Of a stretch of DNA of 64,000 bases, positions 56,021-64,000 are shown piece after piece. Position 1 is the stretch's first letter. Each line of letters starts with the position of its first letter. Source of the stretch: Bacillus sp. USDA818B3_A (GTDB taxonomy: Bacteria > Bacillota > Bacilli > Bacillales > Cytobacillaceae); the NCBI RefSeq assembly GCF_009928415.1, contig NZ_JAABNN010000004.1, forward strand, positions 62,001 to 126,000, in the 5' to 3' direction. The notes under the pieces were generated by a model, which saw only the letters and a list, made by a program, of their open reading frames with translations, made no database searches and was not told the DNA's origin. A program made the translations under genes and the position numbers.

Positions 56021-57337
56021 TTAGGCATTGGTCTTTAGTGATGTTAAGCCTGTTGCAGACTCTATTGCTGTTTCAAGGTCCTCCACTAAATCTTCCACAT
56101 TCTCAATTCCGATCGAGAGACGGATTAAATCTTCTGATACCCCTGCCGCTTTAAGTCCTTCCGCATCCAGCTGCTGATGGGTTGTGCTCGCAGGGTGAAT
56201 AATTAGACTCTTTGCATCCCCAACGTTGGCAACATGTGCCCAGAGGGTAAGTGAGTTAATTAATTTAGCGCCTGCTTCCTTTCCGCCTTTAATGCCAAAA
56301 ACAACCATAGACCCAGCACCTTTTGGCAGGTATCTTTCTGCTAGCTCATAATCAGGATGGGAGCTATGACCAGGATAAGACACCCACTCCACTGCCGGAT
56401 GGGCTAATAGGTAATCTACAATTTCCTTTGTATTGGCTATATGTTCCTTCATGCGTACATGAAGAGTTTCTAGTCCTAGTGTGAAAAGGAACGAATTTTG
56501 CGGACTGAGCGCAGGCCCCAGATCTCGTAATAATTGAACACGCGCTTTGATGATATAGGCAATGTTCCCAAGTGCTTCGGCATAGACAAGGCCATGGTAG
56601 CTTTCATCTGGTGTCGTGAAACCAGGGAATTTGGAAGAGTTCCAATCAAACTTGCCCCCATCGACAATGATTCCCCCAGTTGTGGTTCCATTTCCTAATA
56701 ACCATTTGGTTGCGGAATGGACGACAATGTCGGCACCATGCTCGATTGGCCGGCAAAGATAGGGAGTGGCAAAGGTATTGTCAATAATTAACGGTACCCC
56801 TGCTTGATGAGCAATATCTGCTACTTTTTCGATATCGAGGATACGTAAACTTGGATTCCCAATCGTTTCAGCAAAAATGGCTTTTGTTTTATCCGTAATA
56901 GCATGACGGAAGTTTTCAGGATTTTCCGCATCTACAAATTTTACGTTTATCCCGTATTTAGGCAGGGTAACTGCCAGCAAATTGTAGGTTCCGCCATAAA
57001 GATTGGATGCTGCCACGATTTCATCGCCAGCTTCAGCAATATTTAAGATGGCAAGTGAAATGGCGGCCATCCCGCTTGCAACAGCGAGGGCCCCTACGCC
57101 GCCTTCTAGCAGAGCGACTCGGTCTTCAAAAACCGTCGTTGTGGGATTGTGAATTCTTGTGTATATGTACCCAGGTTCTGCTAAGCTAAACAAGTTCGCT
57201 GCATGTTCTGTGTTTTTAAATTGATAGGCATTGTTTTGATAGATAGGAACGGCTCTTGCGCCTGTGACAGGATCTGGCGATAATCCACCATGAACACTTA
57301 ATGTTTCAAAACGGTATTTCTTTTGATTTTCTCCCAT
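56021..57337 (-). CDS. O-acetylhomoserine sulfhydrylase (MetY-like)
   Basis: A 438-residue PLP enzyme of the Cys/Met metabolism family, making homocysteine from O-acetylhomoserine and sulfide, or a close relative. Motifs: TLSVHGGLSPDPVTGARAVP, YTRIHNPTT, the PLP Lys in ADIVVHSATKWLLGNG, and IHPASTTHQQL. ATG 57337 follows AGGAGG; the frame to 57373 has none. A SAM riboswitch upstream fits a biosynthetic role next to metNPQ. Confidence 0.93.
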   Translation of the reverse strand: MGENQKKYRFETLSVHGGLSPDPVTGARAVPIYQNNAYQFKNTEHAANLFSLAEPGYIYTRIHNPTTTVFEDRVALLEGGVGALAVASGMAAISLAILNIAEAGDEIVAASNLYGGTYNLLAVTLPKYGINVKFVDAENPENFRHAITDKTKAIFAETIGNPSLRILDIEKVADIAHQAGVPLIIDNTFATPYLCRPIEHGADIVVHSATKWLLGNGTTTGGIIVDGGKFDWNSSKFPGFTTPDESYHGLVYAEALGNIAYIIKARVQLLRDLGPALSPQNSFLFTLGLETLHVRMKEHIANTKEIVDYLLAHPAVEWVSYPGHSSHPDYELAERYLPKGAGSMVVFGIKGGKEAGAKLINSLTLWAHVANVGDAKSLIIHPASTTHQQLDAEGLKAAGVSEDLIRLSIGIENVEDLVEDLETAIESATGLTSLKTNA

Positions 57338-57370
57338 ATTTCCTGTTCCTCCTTTTTTCAAACGAAATGA

Positions 57371-57512
57371 CAAAACCCCCTCTTCCTAAGAAGAGGGGGT
57401 TCACTCTTCTCATCTTCCAGAGCTTGATTTGCTCTGCTGGAATTGGCACCGTGTTATAAAACCGGTTGCCGGGCTTCAAAGGGCCAGTCCCTCCGCCACT
57501 CTTGATAAGTTT
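57371..57512 (-). ncRNA. SAM riboswitch (S-box) controlling the MetY-like gene
   Basis: Minus-strand leader with CTTATCAAGAGTGGCGGAGG, TTTGAAGCCCGGCAACC and CGGTGCCAATTCC, the class I SAM aptamer order (about 57410-57512). It ends at a terminator stem CCCCCTCTTC/GAAGAGGGGG and T-tail (57373-57401) directly before the gene. Confidence 0.95.
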
Positions 57513-57577
57513 GGGGTAGATTCGATTGTTGTTATCTTTAGATTACTAGAAATTTAATCCCGAGTCAACCTATAGGA

Positions 57578-57925
57578 TTATATGACTTTAGCAAGATTTT
57601 CATGCGCCTTTGTTAAAAAGAAGATGGATTCTAACAATAGTATGGTTCTTAACGGGGCCTCTATTGTTAGCTGCCCTTTACGTTCGAGGATTCGAAGTCT
57701 TTCTGTTCCCTCGAAGAGTTGCTTCAGTGTATGGTAGTCCCCTGCGATTTGGTAACAATTTTGTTGGTGATGGTTTTTTAATACTATTTGGCTGTTTTTA
57801 ATTTCAAGTATGAAGGTTCCACTGTCACATGATATTTTTACTCTTAGGTCTGCTCTTTTTATTAAACCCAGGGTATGTCCCTGCAGGTTAAATCTATTTA
57901 TGAAATCTTCGGCTAGTTGTTCCAT
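57578..57925 (-). CDS. yusD: SCP2 sterol-binding-like protein YusD
   Basis: A 115-residue protein resembling the SCP2-type lipid-binding fold: MEQLAEDFINRFNLQGH, LRVKISCDSGTFILEIKNSQ and YQIAGDYHTLKQLFEG. B. subtilis YusD is of this kind; ligand unknown. ATG 57925 follows GGGGTGG. It stands between the MetY leader and the divergent NERD gene, consistent with the yus order. Confidence 0.8.
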   Translation of the reverse strand: MEQLAEDFINRFNLQGHTLGLIKRADLRVKISCDSGTFILEIKNSQIVLKNHHQQNCYQIAGDYHTLKQLFEGTERLRILERKGQLTIEAPLRTILLLESIFFLTKAHENLAKVI

Positions 57926-58004
57926 TTGCACCACCCCAGTTTTTGTGCGATTTGTTTACTAATTCAGCACAGAGGAAGGGATTCCTTTGACAATCGCTCG
58001 ACAA

Positions 58005-58025
58005 TTCTCAGTCATTTCCTGAGAA
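58005..58025. promoter_or_regulatory. Inverted repeat upstream of the NERD gene
   Basis: TTCTCAG and CTGAGAA form a perfect 7-bp dyad around a 7-base spacer, in the 200-bp gap between the divergent yusD and NERD genes. Its size fits an operator; the regulator is unknown. Confidence 0.4.
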
Positions 58026-58132
58026 ATATGTCGGTATTCGCTGAGGGATTGCAAAATGTCAGGAATATTTCAATTATTGTTGGGTGATTTTTTTATACAA
58101 TGAAGCTATGTATAAGGAAAGGATGTGGATAT

Positions 58133-59041
58133 ATGATTTTTAAGGAACGTTCTGAACCACTTGAATTAAAAATTCTCCGGTCATTAGATAGGCGAGTGGG
58201 GTTGGAAGAAAAAGAGGTAATTAATCTTCAAAATCTTTCTAAGGGTTATGAAGGTGAAGTAATGTTCGATCGGATGACGAAGGAACTGGAATGTCCGAAT
58301 TATCTCTTGAATGATTTGTTTTTAGAATGGAATGGCAGCAAATTTCAGATGGATACGTTAATGATCACTAAGGATCCCATTTATTTGTTTGAAGTGAAAA
58401 ATTTTGAAGGTGATTTTTATTTTGAAAATGGCAGGTTTTATGCGCTTAACAGTAAAAAGGAAATTAAAAATCCGCTGCTTCAATTAGAAAGGTGTGAATC
58501 ACTGCTGCGGCAATTTCTCCAAAGTCTCGGTTATCGTATGGAGATTGTGTCCTATGTCATTTTTATTAACCCCAGGTTCCACTTGTATCAATCCCCGCTA
58601 AATAAACCTATTATTTATCCAAATCAGCTTCCCAATTTTATGAAAAAACTAAATAGAAATTCGTCGGCTTTGAATGGCCGTCATAAGGGGCTGGCGGAGC
58701 AGTTGGCGTCTATGCATCGGTTAGAGTCCCCTTATGAAAAGTATGCTAAGTATAAGATTGATTTGCTAAGGAAAGGGCTATTTTGTGCTTTATGTGGAGC
58801 GTTTGAGGTTTTTTGTTGTGGTCGGCATCTTGAGTGCGGGGTATGTGGTCATCAAGAAGGGATAGATAATGCAGTTTTAAGAATAGCTGGTGAGATTAGG
58901 TTGTTGTATCCTAATGAAAGGATTTCAACTAGTTTAGTGTATGAATGGTGTAATGGGATATTATCAAAGCAGTCAATTGGAAGGGTGCTGAGACAAAATT
59001 TTTGTGCTTCGGGGATTAAAAATCATACTTATTATTACTAA
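58133..59041 (+). CDS. NERD-domain nuclease-related protein with C-terminal zinc ribbon
   Basis: A 302-residue protein. Residues about 35-150 are a NERD domain: SKGYEGEVMFDRM (first acidic residue), FQMDTLMITKDPIYLFEVKN (Asp, then ExK). This is a PD-(D/E)xK-like nuclease core with all three acidic positions. A helical segment and a Cys cluster (FCALCGA, ECGVCGH) forming a zinc ribbon follow, then a HTH-like tail. Role unproven; DNA processing or defence is inference. ATG 58133 follows AAAGGA. Array C begins directly after its stop. Confidence 0.85.
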   Translation: MIFKERSEPLELKILRSLDRRVGLEEKEVINLQNLSKGYEGEVMFDRMTKELECPNYLLNDLFLEWNGSKFQMDTLMITKDPIYLFEVKNFEGDFYFENGRFYALNSKKEIKNPLLQLERCESLLRQFLQSLGYRMEIVSYVIFINPRFHLYQSPLNKPIIYPNQLPNFMKKLNRNSSALNGRHKGLAEQLASMHRLESPYEKYAKYKIDLLRKGLFCALCGAFEVFCCGRHLECGVCGHQEGIDNAVLRIAGEIRLLYPNERISTSLVYEWCNGILSKQSIGRVLRQNFCASGIKNHTYYY

Positions 59042-59049
59042 AGCAGGGG

Positions 59050-59430
59050 ATGGTTTCTTTCTCATCTGTCTAAGCATAGCAAGGATTCCTCCTTCAGGGG
59101 TTGAGCTCCTCTCTCATCTGTCGAAGCACCAAACAGTTTCCTCCTTCAGGGGTTGAGCTCCTCTCTCATCTGTCGAAACACTGCACGGTTTCCTCCTTCA
59201 GAGGTTGAGCCCCTCTCTCATCTGTCGAAGCACTGCACGGTTTCCTCCTTCAGGGGTTGAGCTCCTCTCTCATCTGTCGAAGCACCAAACGGTTTCCTCC
59301 TTCAGGGGTTGAGCTCCTCTCTCATCGGTCGAAGCACGGTACTGATTCCTCCTTCAGGGGTTGAGCTCCTCTCTCATCTGTCGAAGCACGGTACGGATTC
59401 CTCCTTCAGGGGTTGAGACTCTTCTCTGCA
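59050..59430. repeat. Tandem array C: 52-bp unit, seven copies, same family as array A
   Basis: The word TCTGTC or its variant recurs with the GT at 59068, 59120, 59172, 59224, 59276, 59328 and 59380, always 52 bp apart. Each unit has CTCATCTGTCGAAGC, TTTCCTCCTTCAGGGG and TTGAGCTCCTCT. A patch of about 8-10 bases (for example CCAAACAG, CTGCACGG, CGGTACGG) varies between units while the remaining 42 are nearly fixed. It lies between the convergent NERD and yusE genes. Confidence 0.93.
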
Positions 59431-59482
59431 CTGACTGACTACTTCCAACTAGAGTTTAATCCTTCTCTATTAACCAAAATTT

Positions 59483-59512
59483 TAAAAAGCAGATGCGCCT
59501 GCGCATCTGCTC
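59483..59512 (-). terminator. Terminator of yusE
   Basis: AGCAGATGCGC and GCGCATCTGCT form an 11-bp perfect stem with a 2-base loop core and TTTTTAAAA on the minus strand; it overlaps the yusE stop at 59511. Confidence 0.88.
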
Positions 59513-59822
59513 ACTCAAGATAAGATTTTATCTTCTCCAACAAAAAAGGAACTGAATGAAACGCATAGATCGTTTCTAAAACCGTACCATCCTGAATAAT
59601 CAACAAGCAAGGTACACTCTCAACTTCAAAATTCTTCGCCAAATCAGGATAAAAATTAAGGTTCATTTTTCCCATTGGGACCTTTACCAGCTCACCGACA
59701 ATTTGCAGCATTCGGGATGCCACCTGACAGGTGCCGCATAAAGGAGTATAGAAATATAACAGACCGACTCCCTCACCATCGAGGAAATCAGCCAGGTCAG
59801 ACTGATTCCATTCATTCATCAT
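59511..59822 (-). CDS. yusE: Thioredoxin-like protein YusE
   Basis: A 103-residue thioredoxin-fold protein with LYFYTPLCGTCQVASRM; the active site is CGTC rather than CGPC. The cis-Pro segment VESVPCLLIIQDG carries an extra Cys. It likely acts in thiol exchange in the cytosol. ATG 59822 lies directly after the yusF stop (59826), so the two genes are translationally close. Confidence 0.9.
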   Translation of the reverse strand: MMNEWNQSDLADFLDGEGVGLLYFYTPLCGTCQVASRMLQIVGELVKVPMGKMNLNFYPDLAKNFEVESVPCLLIIQDGTVLETIYAFHSVPFLLEKIKSYLE

Positions 59823-59825
59823 ATA

Positions 59826-60182
59826 TTAACCCATTTCTAAATACTCAGCATGCACATCAATATTCGCCCCTAACAGGACCATAGCCAGGTGATGTTCGGG
59901 GGCAGTCGCAACCTCCCGATACATCCGGTCAATATAGAGATGCTCTGCATGAGGAAATTCACGTCTAAATTGTCTGCGCAGCTTCTCGCCAGAATCATCT
60001 GCATCCACAAGGATATAGACATCCTTATCCTCAAGAAAATCAATTAATTCCTCGAGCTTGGAATGACTAATCGTTCCATTAGTACAAATGATCTCAATAG
60101 GTTCCTTTAAAATATGCTTAACCTTATTTTTATCTGATTTACCTTCGACAATAAGAACTTTGTCAACATACGAATCATTCAT
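59826..60182 (-). CDS. yusF: Toprim-domain protein YusF
   Basis: A 118-residue stand-alone Toprim domain: KVLIVEGKSDKNKVKHIL (catalytic Glu), ICTNGTISHSKLEELID, and VYILVDADDSGEKLRRQFR (DxD). It resembles RNase M5/DnaG-type Toprim modules and may be a small nuclease or regulator; the function is not known. ATG 60182 follows GGTGATGGG. It lies just before yusE in the operon. Confidence 0.9.
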   Translation of the reverse strand: MNDSYVDKVLIVEGKSDKNKVKHILKEPIEIICTNGTISHSKLEELIDFLEDKDVYILVDADDSGEKLRRQFRREFPHAEHLYIDRMYREVATAPEHHLAMVLLGANIDVHAEYLEMG

Positions 60183-60300
60183 ATCCCATCACCTGTAATA
60201 TAAAGTTGTTTATGTTAACATATTCTAACTTACTGTTTTCGTGTGCTACTGTTTGTACGTTAACTATATCATTATTGTCCATTCAGCAACAGATCTTTGC

Positions 60301-60540
60301 CTAGCACCATCCACCATCATCACAATCGGTATACTTAGCATCCGGCTGATCGGTTACCGTAACATTCTGATAAATCTTTTTTTGTTCTGTCTCAAAATGG
60401 TGATCCAATTCCACCTGAATTTGATCCTTAAGCTTGATCTTTCCAATCGATTCATTTTCAAGGAATAGCTGGATTTCGCCATCTTTCAATTTACCAACCA
60501 CTCGATCCGTAACGTCAATCTTTTGCTGTTTTAACGTCAT
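60301..60540 (-). CDS. yusG: YusG family protein (DUF2553)
   Basis: A 79-residue acidic protein: MTLKQQKIDVTDRVVGKLKD, SIGKIKLKDQIQVELDHHF and a Cys-containing end CDDGGWC. This is the small DUF2553/YusG family of unknown function. ATG 60540 follows GAGGGTGG; the frame to 60624 adds 28 unsupported residues. It follows gcvH with a terminator between them. Confidence 0.85.
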   Translation of the reverse strand: MTLKQQKIDVTDRVVGKLKDGEIQLFLENESIGKIKLKDQIQVELDHHFETEQKKIYQNVTVTDQPDAKYTDCDDGGWC

Positions 60541-60616
60541 TATATCCACCCTCTTCAAGTTATTTAGGATTAGTTTTACCAAGGGCGAGCAAGAAAAAGA
60601 GTGGTAATATAAGTGA

Positions 60617-60648
60617 AAAAGCACCCATAAAAAAGGGTGCTTTAAAAA
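60617..60648 (-). terminator. Terminator of gcvH
   Basis: AAAGCACCC and GGGTGCTTT form a 9-bp perfect stem around an A/T loop, with TTTTTC following on the minus strand, directly after the gcvH stop. Confidence 0.88.
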
Positions 60649-60649
60649 A

Positions 60650-61033
60650 TTAGTCTGCCTTGATCATTTCTTCATATTTCTCAGAAGTCATTAACTTCTC
60701 TACTTCGCTTACATCAGTTGGTTCAATGACAATCATCCATGCTTTTTCATATGGTGATTCATTGACAAACTCTGGACTGTCACTAAGTTCTTCATTAATT
60801 TCAACCACTTTTCCGCTAACAGGCGCGTATAACTCAGAAACGGTTTTAACTGATTCCACACTGCCAAAAGGTTCGTCGGCTTTTAATTCTGCACCAACCT
60901 CTGGAAGTTCAACGAAAACGATATCGCCTAATTCATGCTGTGCAAAATCGGTAATCCCCACACGGATCTTTTCTCCTTCAACCTTTACCCATTCATGCTC
61001 TTCTGAATAACGTAATTCTTTTGGTACACTCAT
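60650..61033 (-). CDS. gcvH: Glycine cleavage system H protein
   Basis: A 127-residue lipoyl carrier moving the aminomethyl group in glycine cleavage; in Bacillus it is also the lipoyl relay for 2-oxoacid dehydrogenases. Lipoylated Lys lies in [17 protein letters not shown]. It also has [18 protein letters not shown] at the N-terminus. ATG 61033 follows GGAGGG. It links to lipA in this window. Confidence 0.97.
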   Translation of the reverse strand: MSVPKELRYSEEHEWVKVEGEKIRVGITDFAQHELGDIVFVELPEVGAELKADEPFGSVESVKTVSELYAPVSGKVVEINEELSDSPEFVNESPYEKAWMIVIEPTDVSEVEKLMTSEKYEEMIKAD

Positions 61034-61061
61034 TAGAAAATCCCTCCTGATTTTTTAATAT

Positions 61062-61418
61062 TTAAGCCCAAGTTTTTTCATATTCATCTTCTTTAAAACC
61101 AACTGTAACACGTTCGCCATCAGTTAAAATAGGCCTTTTAATTAACATCCCATCTGTTGCAAGCAAGTCGAGCAATTCAGCCTCTGTCGCCGTCTTCATT
61201 TTATCTTTTATTCCTAATTCACGGTATTTTAATCCGCTCGTATTAAAAAATTTCTTCAATTCCAAGCCGCTCTTTTGATAAAGCTCATGAAGCTGTTCCC
61301 GTGACGGTGGATGCTCGACGATATGTACCTCTTCATAGGAAAGATGATGTTCATCCAGCCATTTCTTCGCGTTTCGGCATGTGCCGCATTTTGGATACCA
61401 ATAAAAAGTTAAAGCCAC
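61062..61418 (-). CDS. yusI: ArsC/Spx-family protein YusI
   Basis: A 118-residue ArsC/Spx/MgsR-like protein. The N-terminal FYWYPKCGTCRNAKKWLDEH has the CxxC redox site, and FNTSGLKYRELGIKDK and DGMLIKRPILTDGERVTVG follow. The second-arginine pattern of Spx-type RNA polymerase binding is not clear, so arsenate reductase-like or redox roles are possible. Start GTG 61418 has GGTGGTG at six bases; upstream codons in the frame to 61433 overlap it. It lies 28 bp before gcvH. Confidence 0.88.
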   Translation of the reverse strand: MALTFYWYPKCGTCRNAKKWLDEHHLSYEEVHIVEHPPSREQLHELYQKSGLELKKFFNTSGLKYRELGIKDKMKTATEAELLDLLATDGMLIKRPILTDGERVTVGFKEDEYEKTWA

Positions 61419-61539
61419 TGGTTTCACCACCAATCCTTATGTTTCAGTAAAATTTTATCATACAGCCTTTTAAAATCCTAATGGCCCGTACTCACTATGG
61501 GAAAAATTCGTCACGATGGTTTCATTTCCTTCTCTTTCA

Positions 61540-61578
61540 AAAAATTAAAGGCCCCCGACAAGGAAAGGGCCCCTAATT
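61540..61578 (-). terminator. Possible terminator of the fad operon
   Basis: GGGGCCC and GGGCC pair loosely around a T-rich loop, with TTTAATTTTTT after it on the minus strand, eight bases after the fadE stop. Confidence 0.6.
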
Positions 61579-61585
61579 CTAAATC

Positions 61586-63367
61586 TTAAACAAGATAGCG
61601 CTCTGCTTCAATAATAATATCTGCTGCTTCGCGTTTTTTCGCGATTACATTAATTGGCTGGTGGCGGGTAAATTTGCGAAGGGACGATAGCATCATTCGA
61701 AGCGTATCACCCTGCTCAATGGCAACAAGTGACTCTTTAGCCGTTGCTTCAATTTCATTAAAAGCTTCTTGGCAGAAAATTTGTGTATATAGAAGCTTTT
61801 GTTTATTCTTATCCAGGCCGTCTTTTGCAATTGCCTTTTCTGTTCGCAAGACAACCGATTCCATGGCATACACATTTGAAACGATATCAGCAATATTGGC
61901 TAGGATCTCTTGTTCTTTTTCTAATGCCTTGCCAAATTTCTGTGCAGCTAATCCAGAGGCCAATAAGGCAATCTTTTTCGCATTTCTTACTAAGTATTTC
62001 TCTTGTGCCAGCGGCTCATCACCCGGTTCTTCAGGCATTAGCATCATTAATTCCTCTTGTAGTGCCATGGCTTTTTGAAAAAGTGGAAGCTCGCCTTTTA
62101 ATGCTTTTTTCACAAGGGTGCCTGGCACCAAGAGGCGGTTAATTTCATTGGTTCCCTCGAAGATCCGGTTAATCCTGGCATCGCGATAGGCTCTTTCAAT
62201 CGGATACTCCTGCATAAAGCCATAACCGCCGTGAATTTGAACCCCTTCATCGACAACATAGGATAATACTTCGCTCGCAAAGAATTTGTTCACTGAACAT
62301 TCGATCGCGTATTCTGCAATGGAATTCGCCACTTTTTTAAGATCCTTTGCCTCTTCGGCGGACAGCTTCCCTTGATTTTCTTCATATAAACCAATCGTGC
62401 GGTAAACCGAACTTTCAGCGGCATAAATTTTTGATGCCATGGTGCCGAACTTTTCCTTTGTTAAGTTGAACTGAGATATTGCCGTTTTAAACTGTTTACG
62501 GCCATTCGCATATTTGACAGACATATCAAATGCTTTCTTGGAACCGCCAACAGCCCCGACTGCCAATTTGTAGCGTCCAATATTTAAGATGTTAAAAGCA
62601 ATGACGTGGCCTTTACCATATTCACCCAATAAATTTTCAACAGGAACCGGAACATCCTCTAAAATGAGAGTTCGAGTCGAAGAACTCTTAATCCCCATTT
62701 TCTTTTCTTCCGCACCCGTTGAAACCCCTGGGAAATCCCGCTCTACGATAAATGCTGAGAAGTGCTCGCCATCAATTTTTGCGTAGACCACAAATACATC
62801 GGCAAAACCGGCATTCGTGATCCACTGCTTTTCACCGTTCAGGATATAATGAGTACCTGCCGCATTTAATTTGGCAGTTGTTCTAGCACCCAAAGCGTCG
62901 GATCCTGAACCAGGTTCTGTTAATGCATAGGCCGCAATCTTTTCACCTGATGCAAGGGCAGGTAAATATTTTTTCTTTTGCTCGTCATTTCCGAATAAAA
63001 CGATTGGCAGAGAGCCGATTCCCACATGTGCTCCATAGGAAAGAGAGAATCCGCCTGCACCGGCCATTTTTTCCGTAATCAAGGACGAAGTTATTTTATC
63101 CAGACCTAAACCTTCGAATTCTTCTGGAACATCCACTGCTAGCAGGCCGAGCCCGCCCATTTTCTTTAACAGCTTAACCGTACGGTCGAATTCATGGTTT
63201 TCTAGGTGCTCCAGCTGCGGGACCACTTCCTTTTCCACAAAGTCTGAAGCCGTTTGAGCAATCATTAAATGCTCTTCATTAAAATCCTCTGGTGTATAAA
63301 TATCTTGATAGGAAAGATCCTCAATTAAAAAGCTGCCGCCTTTAACCACTTTCTTTGTTTCAGCCAT
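61586..63367 (-). CDS. fadE: Acyl-CoA dehydrogenase FadE
   Basis: A 593-residue FAD acyl-CoA dehydrogenase for the first step of beta-oxidation. Motifs: YALTEPGSGSDALGARTTAK, GEKQWITNAGFADVFVVYAK, and catalytic Glu in GGYGFMQEYPIERAYRD. A C-terminal helical extension of about 190 residues beyond the usual core is typical of the Bacillus FadE. ATG 63367 follows GGGGG. Second gene of the fad operon after fadA, 22 bp apart. Confidence 0.96.
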   Translation of the reverse strand: MAETKKVVKGGSFLIEDLSYQDIYTPEDFNEEHLMIAQTASDFVEKEVVPQLEHLENHEFDRTVKLLKKMGGLGLLAVDVPEEFEGLGLDKITSSLITEKMAGAGGFSLSYGAHVGIGSLPIVLFGNDEQKKKYLPALASGEKIAAYALTEPGSGSDALGARTTAKLNAAGTHYILNGEKQWITNAGFADVFVVYAKIDGEHFSAFIVERDFPGVSTGAEEKKMGIKSSSTRTLILEDVPVPVENLLGEYGKGHVIAFNILNIGRYKLAVGAVGGSKKAFDMSVKYANGRKQFKTAISQFNLTKEKFGTMASKIYAAESSVYRTIGLYEENQGKLSAEEAKDLKKVANSIAEYAIECSVNKFFASEVLSYVVDEGVQIHGGYGFMQEYPIERAYRDARINRIFEGTNEINRLLVPGTLVKKALKGELPLFQKAMALQEELMMLMPEEPGDEPLAQEKYLVRNAKKIALLASGLAAQKFGKALEKEQEILANIADIVSNVYAMESVVLRTEKAIAKDGLDKNKQKLLYTQIFCQEAFNEIEATAKESLVAIEQGDTLRMMLSSLRKFTRHQPINVIAKKREAADIIIEAERYLV

Positions 63368-63389
63368 TCATAATTCCCCCTAATCATTT

Positions 63390-64000
63390 TTACAATAATT
63401 CGAATACTCCAGCTGCACCCATTCCGCCGCCAATACACATCGTTACAACACCAAATTGTTCGTTCCGGCGCTTTAATTCGTGGATGAGGGAAAGGGTGAG
63501 CTTTGCTCCTGTACAGCCGAGCGGATGTCCAAGAGCGATTGCTCCGCCGTTGACGTTGACGATTTCTTCATTAAGGCCAAGTTCTCTAATGACTTGCAAG
63601 GATTGGGAAGCAAAAGCTTCATTTAATTCGAATAGGTTAATATCCGATAGCTCTAATCCTGCCAGCTGTACCGCTTTTGGAATGGCGACAACCGGACCGA
63701 CACCCATGATTTCTGGCGGGACTCCCCCAACCGCAAACGAACGGAATTTAGCCAGCGGTTTTAAGCCAAGTGACTCTGCTTTTTCCCGGTCCATTAGCAT
63801 TAAGGCTGCCGCCCCGTCACTTGTTTGGGAAGCATTCCCTGCAGTTACCGAACCGTTTACAGCAAAAGCTGGACGAAGCTTTGATAGTGTCGCTAAATTG
63901 GTGTCAGGACGCACCCCTTCATCCATAGAAAATTGGACCGATCTTTCAACAAGTTTATGATCATTTCCGACTGAACGAATCGTTACATCAACAGGAAGGA
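63390..64000 (-). CDS. fadA: Acetyl-CoA acyltransferase FadA (3-ketoacyl-CoA thiolase), 5' end outside window
   Basis: The frame runs to the right edge without a start, giving about 203 C-terminal residues. Thiolase signatures: [19 protein letters not shown] (catalytic His) and [14 protein letters not shown] (catalytic Cys), plus [15 protein letters not shown]. It cleaves 3-ketoacyl-CoA in beta-oxidation and lies directly upstream of fadE in the same direction. An internal ATG near 63926 is not the start because the family-like frame ([20 protein letters not shown]) continues beyond it. Confidence 0.95.
   Translation of the reverse strand, partial: LPVDVTIRSVGNDHKLVERSVQFSMDEGVRPDTNLATLSKLRPAFAVNGSVTAGNASQTSDGAAALMLMDREKAESLGLKPLAKFRSFAVGGVPPEIMGVGPVVAIPKAVQLAGLELSDINLFELNEAFASQSLQVIRELGLNEEIVNVNGGAIALGHPLGCTGAKLTLSLIHELKRRNEQFGVVTMCIGGGMGAAGVFELL

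Noticed and set aside
59050-59430. CRISPR array
   Set aside because: Units abut with no 30-bp unique spacers, the repeat is 52 bp, and no cas genes are present. The variable patch is only 8-10 bases.

Overview
The window looks like a chromosomal core segment of a spore-forming Bacillaceae bacterium (Bacillus/Neobacillus type). Gene content and local order match the B. subtilis yug, kap, yui/yum, yut, yun, suf, met and yus blocks, with low-GC coding, AGGAGG-type ribosome sites, many TTG/GTG starts, and sporulation genes (yteA, Spo0E-like, yutH, yunB, a YhcN/YlaJ lipoprotein). No rRNA, tRNA, CRISPR, transposase or integrase was found.

Layout. 1-6.7 kb: end of a small DUF4025-like gene, yteA, an amino-acid permease, a LysE exporter, a polyprenyl glycosyltransferase with a DUF6044 membrane partner (ykoT/ykoS-like), and a short Spo0E-like gene. 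6.9-20.5 kb: K+ channel yugO, yugN, pgi, an Fe-alcohol dehydrogenase (yugJ), a rocD-glutamate dehydrogenase operon, yugI, a small XRE regulator, yugE, an alanyl-tRNA editing enzyme, a Cu/Zn SOD-like lipoprotein, a cyclophilin lipoprotein, kapB and kapD. 20.6-31.8 kb: thioesterase, pepA, yuiC-yuiB-yuiA, divergent NADH dehydrogenase yumB and ferredoxin reductase yumC, yutM, yuzB, yutJ, yuzD, yutI and a 2-hydroxyacid dehydrogenase. 31.8-43.6 kb: yutH to yutC, lipA and yunA-yunF. 43.6-47.5 kb: an accessory insert (aldo/keto reductase, two gene remnants, an AI-2E-type exporter) bounded by a 33-bp direct repeat of the sufB 3' end. 47.5-52.7 kb: sufCDSUB. 53.1-57.5 kb: metNPQ and a MetY-like sulfhydrylase, each behind a SAM riboswitch. 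57.6-64 kb: yusD, a NERD protein, yusE-yusF-yusG-gcvH-yusI, fadE and the truncated fadA.

The genes form several connected modules: Fe-S assembly (suf, yutM, yutI) feeding lipoyl synthase (LipA), whose cofactor is carried by GcvH; redox balance (yumB, yumC, yutJ, with Rex/Fnr-like dyads ahead of yumB); sulfur/methionine supply under SAM control; arginine/ornithine catabolism (rocD plus a divergent glutamate dehydrogenase); and fatty-acid oxidation.

The least explained material lies between genes. Three non-coding tandem arrays (11.1, 17.3 and 59.1 kb) share an exact 52-bp period although one is unrelated in sequence, and a fourth (43.6 kb) repeats every 21 bp; both are close to whole numbers of DNA helical turns. 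There is also a dispersed GC-rich hairpin family with compensatory changes between copies, a ~285-bp nested palindrome, and a long palindrome around the suf promoter.
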